DNA from: Thermoanaerobacter wiegelii Rt8.B1
GTDB taxonomy: Bacteria > Bacillota > Thermoanaerobacteria > Thermoanaerobacterales > Thermoanaerobacteraceae
Length of the DNA: 64,000 nt
Direction of reading: 5' to 3'
Assembly: GCF_000147695.2 (NCBI RefSeq)
Contig: NC_015958.1
Coordinates: 1,280,501 to 1,344,500 of the forward strand
Positions 57,574 through 64,000 of the stretch are shown in pieces. The notes below the pieces were generated by a model. The model ran no database searches. It was not told the DNA's origin and saw only the letters and a list, made by a program, of their open reading frames with translations. Positions within the stretch are counted from its first letter, which is position 1. Each line of letters opens with the position of its first letter. The position numbers and the translations under genes are program-made.

Positions 57574-57600
57574 AAAGCGTGCTCATCGCACGCTTTTTTT
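57574..57600. terminator. Hairpin terminator between rny and ymdB
   Basis: AAAGCGTGC/GCACGCTTT with a 5-nt loop; the T-run is stronger on the plus strand (TTTTTTT), weaker on the minus. A second hairpin TAGCTATT/AATAGCTA is near 57530-57549. Confidence 0.65.
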
Positions 57601-57607
57601 CAATCCT

Positions 57608-59134
57608 TTATTTTGCATAATCTACAGCTACTGTCTCTCTTATGACAGTCACTTTGATTTGACCTGGATATTCAACTTCTTCCTCAATTTTTTTGCTTAT
57701 ATTTCGCGCCAAAATGACAATATCATCATCATTGACAATTTCAGGTTTTACCATTATTCTGATTTCTCTTCCTGCTTGTATAGCATAAGACTTTTCTACA
57801 CCTTCAAAAGAATTAGCAATTTGTTCTAACTTATCTAAACGCTTAATATAGGCTTCTAAAGCTTCCCGCCTTGCACCTGGCCTTGCAGCAGAGATAGCAT
57901 CTGCCGCTTGTACTAATACTGCCTCAACAGTCTGAGGCTCTACATCATTATGATGAGCCATTATGGCATGAATGACAGCATCAGACTCATGATATCTTTT
58001 AGCTAGTTCTGCACCTATCATTACATGAGGGCCTTCCACCTCATGGTCTACGGCCTTACCTATATCGTGTAAAAGTCCTGCTCTTTTGGCAACTAGGGCA
58101 TCTGCACCTAATTCATAAGCCATAAGTCCTGCCAAATGAGCTACTTCGATTGAATGCTTTAAGACATTTTGCCCGTAGCTAGTTCTAAATTTAAGTCTTC
58201 CTAGTAACTTAATCAGCTCGGGATGCAAACCGTGAATTCCTACTTCAAAAGCCGCTTCTTCTCCTGCTTTGATTATCATGTTGTCTACTTCTTTTTTAGC
58301 CTTTTCTACCATTTCCTCTATTCTTGCGGGATGTATTCGCCCATCTTCAATTAATTTTTCCAGCGCAATCCGCGCAACTTCTCTTCGTATAGGGTCAAAG
58401 CCTGAAATAACAACAGCCTCAGGAGTATCATCTATTATAAGGTCAATTCCCGTCAATGTCTCTATTGTCCTTATATTTCTGCCTTCCCTACCTATTATGC
58501 GACCTTTCATTTCATCATTAGGAAGGGTAACAACAGACACAGTTGTTTCTGCAGCATGGTCAGCCGCACAACGTTGAATGGCATTGCTAATTATTTCCTT
58601 TGCTTTCATTTCTGCTTCTTCTTTAGCTTTGTTTTCCATTTCTTTAATCATTATAGCCATTTCATGTTGTATATCTTTTTGAACACTTTCTAATAAAATG
58701 GCTTTTGCTTCTTCACGGCTTAGTCCCGAAATTCTTTCTAATTCTTCTATTTCTTTTTGATGGAGTAAAGAAATTTGTTCTTCCAATTGTTGAATTTCTT
58801 TTTGTTTTTCTTCTAGAAGATTTTCTTTTTGTTCTAAAGTTTCGGCTCTTTTATCCAGGGTTTCTTCTTTTTGAAGGAGTCTTTTTTCTAAACGCTGTAA
58901 TTCACCTCTGCGATCCCTTATCTCTTTTTCTAAATCAGTTCGCATGCGGTGAATCTCTTCTTTAGCTTCTAATAAGAGCTCTCTTTTTTTATTTTCAGCG
59001 TCTCTTTTTGCACTTTCTAGTATGGTACGCGCTAAATTTTCTGCGCTTTTTATTTTAGATTCTGCAATAATCTTTCTTGCAAAATAACCAATTAGAAAGC
59101 CGACTGCTATTGCAATAAGTGCTGTGATTATCAA
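57608..59134 (-). CDS. rny: Ribonuclease Y
   Basis: A 508-residue membrane-anchored endoribonuclease that starts mRNA decay. It has an N-terminal membrane helix ([17 protein letters not shown]), a long coiled coil (about residues 30-180), a KH domain ([26 protein letters not shown]), an HD domain ([33 protein letters not shown]) and a C-terminal domain. The TTG at 59134 has no ribosome site at the right distance. The strong GGAGGTG at 59163-59157 lies 7 nt before an in-frame ATT at 59149, and an ATG at 59142 is out of frame by one base. So either ATT initiation, or a lost base giving MLELIITAL, is possible. Confidence 0.92.
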   Translation of the reverse strand: MIITALIAIAVGFLIGYFARKIIAESKIKSAENLARTILESAKRDAENKKRELLLEAKEEIHRMRTDLEKEIRDRRGELQRLEKRLLQKEETLDKRAETLEQKENLLEEKQKEIQQLEEQISLLHQKEIEELERISGLSREEAKAILLESVQKDIQHEMAIMIKEMENKAKEEAEMKAKEIISNAIQRCAADHAAETTVSVVTLPNDEMKGRIIGREGRNIRTIETLTGIDLIIDDTPEAVVISGFDPIRREVARIALEKLIEDGRIHPARIEEMVEKAKKEVDNMIIKAGEEAAFEVGIHGLHPELIKLLGRLKFRTSYGQNVLKHSIEVAHLAGLMAYELGADALVAKRAGLLHDIGKAVDHEVEGPHVMIGAELAKRYHESDAVIHAIMAHHNDVEPQTVEAVLVQAADAISAARPGARREALEAYIKRLDKLEQIANSFEGVEKSYAIQAGREIRIMVKPEIVNDDDIVILARNISKKIEEEVEYPGQIKVTVIRETVAVDYAK

Positions 59135-59183
59135 TTCAACATGGCTAATACTCTTACACCTCCTTAGTAGTTATTCATATTTT

Positions 59184-59212
59184 ATTTTAGACCCTTTTCA
59201 AAATTATGTCAA
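59184..59212 (-). promoter_or_regulatory. Sigma-A-type promoter of rny
   Basis: On the minus strand TTGACA (59212-59207), a 17-bp spacer, TAAAAT (59189-59184). A near-consensus promoter. Confidence 0.8.
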
Positions 59213-59333
59213 GTTATAAATCCTTTTCGTCCGTGTCAAGTTTTCGTAGGTAAATTTTTTTAAAGGTTAGTTGTATAATTAAATGCAACAGATAAAAAAA
59301 TAGAAACCATAGTGAAAATCATGTATGATATAG

Positions 59334-60531
<1,198 letters not shown>

Positions 60532-60606
60532 GGTTATATATGATTTGTCCCAAATCCTATATCTACATGATTTTCATTAAGTGTTGCATTTAATATTGCA
60601 ATTTAT

Positions 60607-61914
60607 ATATGATTCATCCTGTCTCCACCTTCTCTTGTCCATCTGCAACCAAGGCGTTTCATCCTTCTAGCTATGTTGTGTTGTATTTGCCCTTCTATGC
60701 TTCCTAATCGTTCTGCTCCAGGTGAATTTATTATGCCTCCTCAGTTGTCAATCAAATATTTTAATAGCTTAATAATTTTTTCCTTTCGTTCTCCCTTTGT
60801 TCTTTTTATCGCTTCTCTTAATGTTACTTCTGTCGCTTGTAAGTCACCTTGATAAATTGCTTCTCTTGCCTTGTTATAAATCTCTTCGTCATGCCAAAGA
60901 GCTTCTGTTAACTGCTTGTTAAGATGGATCTAGTCTGTATTTCTGCTCCCAGAAAGTATTCTAATCCTTCTTTTGGCCATTCTGCTCCGTCTCCTCCTAT
61001 GTACACTTCCTCTATATTTTCTATATCCCATTTGTATCCCACTTTTGCATAAACCTCTTCCCATATTTCTTCACTGTTCCTTAATCCACTTACTACTAGT
61101 TTATCTTTTAATTTATATCTTCCTTCGCTTATCTTTTTTTCCCTTCATAGGCTATTATGTGTTTTATTTCTCCTCTCTTTTTATTCGCTCTTTGTAGCCT
61201 TATTATTACACCATCGCTTTCTATGTATAGCTTCTTTGTAACCTTCTCTCCTTTCGGTAACTTCCCATCTTCAAAAACTTCTTTCCTCTTTTCTTCACTG
61301 TCTTCCCTTAAATCTTCTCCTACTTCCTGCACTCCTTTCCAGATCGGCATCGGACTAATTCCAGGAAATAGATAGTTTAATATTTCTGCCGCACGCCTAA
61401 AAGGCATTTCTGTACCTAATTTTACAGCTATTTCTCTTAACTTCGGTGTTATTTGTGAACGAGATCTTAAATCTAATAATTCATCCAGTAAAAACTTTGT
61501 CTCTCCTCTCTTTTTGTTTCTGTATAGACGCCTCCTTTATATAAATTCTCCAAAGGTACTAACAACCTGTTTCGCTCTAAATCCTACTACTTCCCATACT
61601 TCCTTCTCTCTTCCCTTCATAAGTTGTGTGTCTATTTCTTCTAAAGCCCATGCAAAAATTTGAGTGGATATCTTCTGCATGAGGTTGTGGATTCCTTATT
61701 CAAGTTCACAAAAGTCTTTACTTTCTTTTATTATTTTTATTAATCCATTTGCAAAAAGGAAGGATTGCCCCCACTATGTGTCGAATATCTAACATATTAG
61801 ACCTTACCTTTCTTTTGATTTTTGTTTTATTTCGTTTTTGAGTGGTGAGGTCTTTTTTCTACATTTGTCCCCATTTTTCCTGCTTCATTTCACATACTTA
61901 AATTTTACACTGCC
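60607..61914 (-). pseudogene. Degenerate ISLre2-family element and transposase (copy B)
   Basis: The terminus GGCAGTGTAAAATTTAAGTA (minus strand, from 61914) is shared with copy A. The transposase is broken in several frames. The longest piece, 61129-61407, reads MPFRRAAEILNYLFPGISPM, then IESDGVIIRLQRANKKRGEIKH. Near 60607-60700 fragments of the C-terminal domain (RRMKRLGCRW) remain, which copy A lacks. The distal end is lost at the IS30 junction. It is non-functional. Confidence 0.85.
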
Positions 61915-62511
61915 ATCCTTTTCTTTCAAGGCATCACTAATATTTTCAATTTGAAACCCGTTGTTGTAAAGATAGTTTTTTAACTTTTTAGTTTCTTCTT
62001 GGGATTTTAATTTTTTTTCAATTATTTTTTTTATTATTTCAACTTCTTTTTCTTCAGGATAAAAATTGTTTAAGCTTTCTTGGATCAATTCTTTACTAAT
62101 TCCTTTTTTTACAAGTTCGTAATAAATTTTTCGCCTACTATACAGTTGATTTATCTTTTGTTCTATAAATAATTTGGTATAAACTTCGTCATTGATATAG
62201 TTATAGCTTTTCAGCTTTTCAATAACACTTTTTATAATATTCTCTTCAAAACCTTTTATTTCAAGCTTTTGAGAAAGTTCTTTTTCTGTTAACATTTTTC
62301 TTGATAAAAGTTTAAATGCGTAGTCACTCGCTTGTCTTGTTGCAGTATAGTTTACATAATAATTATACTGTTCACTATCTAGTTCTTTTCCTTCCTTTAT
62401 GCCTAAATAGATCAAATCTTCTAAATTGCAACTAAAGGCATATTCTCCATCTATGTAAACATTATATTGCGTTTTATTTTTTTTCTGCTTTTCTATAGTA
62501 GTTATTATCAT
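61885..62511 (-). CDS. recX: Regulatory protein RecX, C-terminus altered by ISLre2
   Basis: A 208-residue modulator of RecA filaments, built of three-helix repeats (ASDYAFKLLSRKMLTEKELSQKLEIKGF, then YINDEVYTKLFIEQKI and YELVKKGISKELIQESL). ATG 62511 is preceded by AAAGGAGAAATAAGC. The last residues GSVKFKYVK are encoded by the end of the ISLre2 remnant (61885-61914), so the native C-terminus was cut within or just after ISDALKEKD. The domain itself is complete, so function may be kept. It is co-oriented with recA, 43 bp downstream of it. Confidence 0.9.
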   Translation of the reverse strand: MIITTIEKQKKNKTQYNVYIDGEYAFSCNLEDLIYLGIKEGKELDSEQYNYYVNYTATRQASDYAFKLLSRKMLTEKELSQKLEIKGFEENIIKSVIEKLKSYNYINDEVYTKLFIEQKINQLYSRRKIYYELVKKGISKELIQESLNNFYPEEKEVEIIKKIIEKKLKSQEETKKLKNYLYNNGFQIENISDALKEKDGSVKFKYVK

Positions 62512-62537
62512 GCTTATTTCTCCTTTTGTAATAAAAT

Positions 62538-62556
62538 AACCCCACAATAAGGGGTC
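62538..62556 (-). terminator. Weak hairpin between recA and recX
   Basis: ACCCC/GGGGT on the minus strand, loop TTATTGT, followed by TATTTTATT. It could reduce recX transcription relative to recA. Confidence 0.5.
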
Positions 62557-63580
62557 ATTCTACTATTGCATCAGGGGAGGATTTTATTTTATTATAAGCT
62601 AGATTGAAATTTTCTCTAATTTTTCTTTCAATTTCATCTGCGATTTCTTTGTTTTCTTTTAAAAATTGCTTAGCGTTTTCTCTTCCTTGCCCTAATCGTA
62701 TATCTCCATAGGAATACCAAGCACCACTTTTTTCAATTATGTCTATACTTGTGCCAATATCCAAAATGCTTCCTTCTCTTGAAATACCTTCTCCATACAT
62801 TATATCGAATTCTGCTTGTTTAAAAGGCGGAGCAATTTTATTTTTTACAACTTTGACACGCGTTCTATTGCCGATTATCTCATTTCCCTGCTTTATTGCA
62901 TCTACTTTTCTCACATCTAGTCTTATTGTGGCATAAAATTTCAGTGCTCTTCCTCCAGGGGTTGTTTCAGGATTTCCAAACATAACACCTACTTTTTCTC
63001 TAAGCTGGTTTATAAAGACCACAATAGTTTTAGACTTACTAGTAACCCCTGCTAATTTTCTCAAAGCTTGAGACATCAGTCTCGCTTGAAGCCCTACATG
63101 GCTATCTCCCATTTCACCATCAATCTCCGCCTTAGGTACTAAAGCAGCAACAGAGTCTATCACAATTATGTCAACAGCACCACTTCTAACAAGGGCTTCT
63201 GCAATTTCTAAGGCTTGTTCGCCCGTATCAGGCTGCGCCACCAATAAATCCTCAATATTGACCCCAAGATTTTTTGCATATACAGGATCAAGAGCATGTT
63301 CTGCATCTATAAAAGCACCCGTTCCTCCCATTTTTTGTGCTTCTGCTATCATATGTAGCGCTAAGGTAGTTTTTCCTGAAGACTCAGGGCCAAAAATTTC
63401 TATTATCCTTCCCCTTGGAACTCCTCCGACACCTAAAGCAATGTCTAATTCAAGAGAACCTGTAGGTATTACTTCTACATTCAATTTTGCAGTATCTCCC
63501 AATCTCATGATAGAGCCCTTGCCAAACTGCCTCTCTATCTGACTTATAGCCATTTCTAAAGCCTTTTGTTTTTCTATCAT
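62555..63580 (-). CDS. recA: Recombinase RecA
   Basis: A 341-residue DNA strand-exchange ATPase. Motifs are Walker [28 protein letters not shown], the L2 loop [40 protein letters not shown] and the C-terminal domain. ATG 63580 follows TTGGGAGGTAAATAATAA. A good promoter and a small palindrome lie between it and cinA. recX follows. Confidence 0.98.
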   Translation of the reverse strand: MIEKQKALEMAISQIERQFGKGSIMRLGDTAKLNVEVIPTGSLELDIALGVGGVPRGRIIEIFGPESSGKTTLALHMIAEAQKMGGTGAFIDAEHALDPVYAKNLGVNIEDLLVAQPDTGEQALEIAEALVRSGAVDIIVIDSVAALVPKAEIDGEMGDSHVGLQARLMSQALRKLAGVTSKSKTIVVFINQLREKVGVMFGNPETTPGGRALKFYATIRLDVRKVDAIKQGNEIIGNRTRVKVVKNKIAPPFKQAEFDIMYGEGISREGSILDIGTSIDIIEKSGAWYSYGDIRLGQGRENAKQFLKENKEIADEIERKIRENFNLAYNKIKSSPDAIVE

Positions 63581-63600
63581 TTATTATTTACCTCCCAAGA

Positions 63601-63616
63601 ATACAAGGTATTGTAT
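63601..63616. promoter_or_regulatory. Palindrome in the recA leader, possible operator
   Basis: ATACAA-GGTA-TTGTAT, between the -10 element and the ribosome site of recA. It does not match the Firmicutes LexA box GAACNNNNGTTC. Confidence 0.45.
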
Positions 63617-63623
63617 TAAATTA

Positions 63624-63652
63624 ATTATATATTAAGGGACATAACTAGTCAA
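63624..63652 (-). promoter_or_regulatory. Sigma-A-type promoter of recA
   Basis: On the minus strand TTGACT (63652-63647), a 17-bp spacer, TATAAT (63629-63624). The -35 element overlaps the end of cinA. Confidence 0.8.
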
Positions 63653-64000
63653 TTTTTATTCCCAGAAGATATCTTCTTACAATGTCTAAAGCATGTAGTA
63701 CTGTCCTCGTCCTTATTTTACTTCTATCACCACTTAACATTAGTTTTTTTACATAGACTTTTTCATTGGTAGCAAAACCCACATACACTAATCCTACGGG
63801 CTTTTCAGGTGTTCCACCTGTAGGTCCTGCAATTCCAGTAGTAGACAAACCAAAATCAGCATTGGCCAATTTTCTTATATTTTCTGCCATTTCTTTTGCT
63901 GTCTCATGGCTTACTGCTCCATAAGACTCTAAAGTAGATTTTCTAACCCCTAAGATATTTTCTTTAGCTTCATTGCTGTAAGAAACAACACCTAAATTAA
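63645..64000 (-). CDS. cinA: CinA family protein, C-terminal nicotinamide-nucleotide amidase domain (partial)
   Basis: The frame is open to the right edge of the window, giving 117 residues from NLGVVSYSNEAKENILGV onward. The CinA C-terminal domain is clear: STLESYGAVSHETAKEMAENI, then GLSTTGIAGPTGGTPEKPVGLVYVGFAT with the conserved TGIAGP. This domain deamidates NMN. cinA before recA is a widespread order. The N-terminal part, with any MoCF-like domain, is outside the window. Confidence 0.93.
   Translation of the reverse strand, partial: NLGVVSYSNEAKENILGVRKSTLESYGAVSHETAKEMAENIRKLANADFGLSTTGIAGPTGGTPEKPVGLVYVGFATNEKVYVKKLMLSGDRSKIRTRTVLHALDIVRRYLLGIKID

Overview
The window is about 35% GC, densely coded, and has anaerobic and sporulation gene content. 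It looks like a chromosome segment of a low-GC, spore-forming, thermophilic anaerobe close to Thermoanaerobacter/Caldanaerobacter. This rests on the spoIIA and spoVA sporulation operons, the ferredoxin-dependent 2-oxoacid oxidoreductase with glutamate dehydrogenase, the PycB/OadA-type carboxyltransferase, the scpAB-ytfI-ytfJ-dacB and cmk-plsC-ispH-rpsA gene orders, and strong Shine-Dalgarno (SD) sites with frequent TTG starts. No rRNA, tRNA or CRISPR was seen.

Layout. 1-5.4 kb: the tail of a degenerate XerD-like protein, dacF, spoIIAA-spoIIAB-sigF behind an excellent sigma-H-type promoter, a dodecin gene and spoVAC-D-E. 5.5-8.5 kb: cca, a site-2 protease, scpA, scpB. 8.5-17.5 kb: a mobile-element hotspot splitting the conserved scpB-ytfI-ytfJ-dacB order. 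It holds an IS110 element with a structured RNA candidate, an ISLre2 remnant joined into a truncated IS30 copy, a second IS110 element with a broken transposase, and an ORF-less group II intron just after the dacB terminator. 17.6-26.2 kb: an iron-sulfur flavoprotein pair, rluB, a GNAT, speE-speB, a carboxyltransferase, a LysM protein and surE. 26.3-34.4 kb: korDABC, an RpiR regulator, gdhA and several small enzymes. 34.5-38.1 kb: aroH-cmk-plsC-ispH-rpsA, ended by an IS30 copy inserted in the last codons of rpsA. 39.5-50.5 kb: speD, cheR, miaB, mutS, mutL (frameshifted), miaA, hfq, proC, rnhA and a tyrosine recombinase. 50.5-64 kb, mainly on the minus strand: a YnbB-type PLP protein, spoVK, purB, aspC, a PHP protein, spoVS, ymdB, rny, then IS30 and an ISLre2 remnant, recX, recA and the end of cinA.

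How genes work together. SpoIIAA/AB/sigma F control forespore gene expression, while SpoVAC/D/E, SpoVS, SpoVK, YtfJ and the LysM protein act later in spore formation. SpeD, SpeE and SpeB together imply spermidine synthesis from agmatine or putrescine, although speD lies 17 kb away. KorDABC with GdhA links glutamate and 2-oxoglutarate to ferredoxin and succinyl-CoA. RecA/RecX/CinA and MutS/MutL cover repair and recombination.

The most unusual points are several reading-frame breaks or odd starts near gene 5' ends (spoVAD, aroH, mutL, rny), two IS110 noncoding regions that fold like bridge RNAs, a roughly 120-bp palindromic structure at the 3' end of every IS30 copy, a 14-bp duplication flanking one IS30, and a 32-bp near-perfect palindrome just upstream of a tyrosine recombinase. 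All calls come from reading the sequence by eye; no database search was run.
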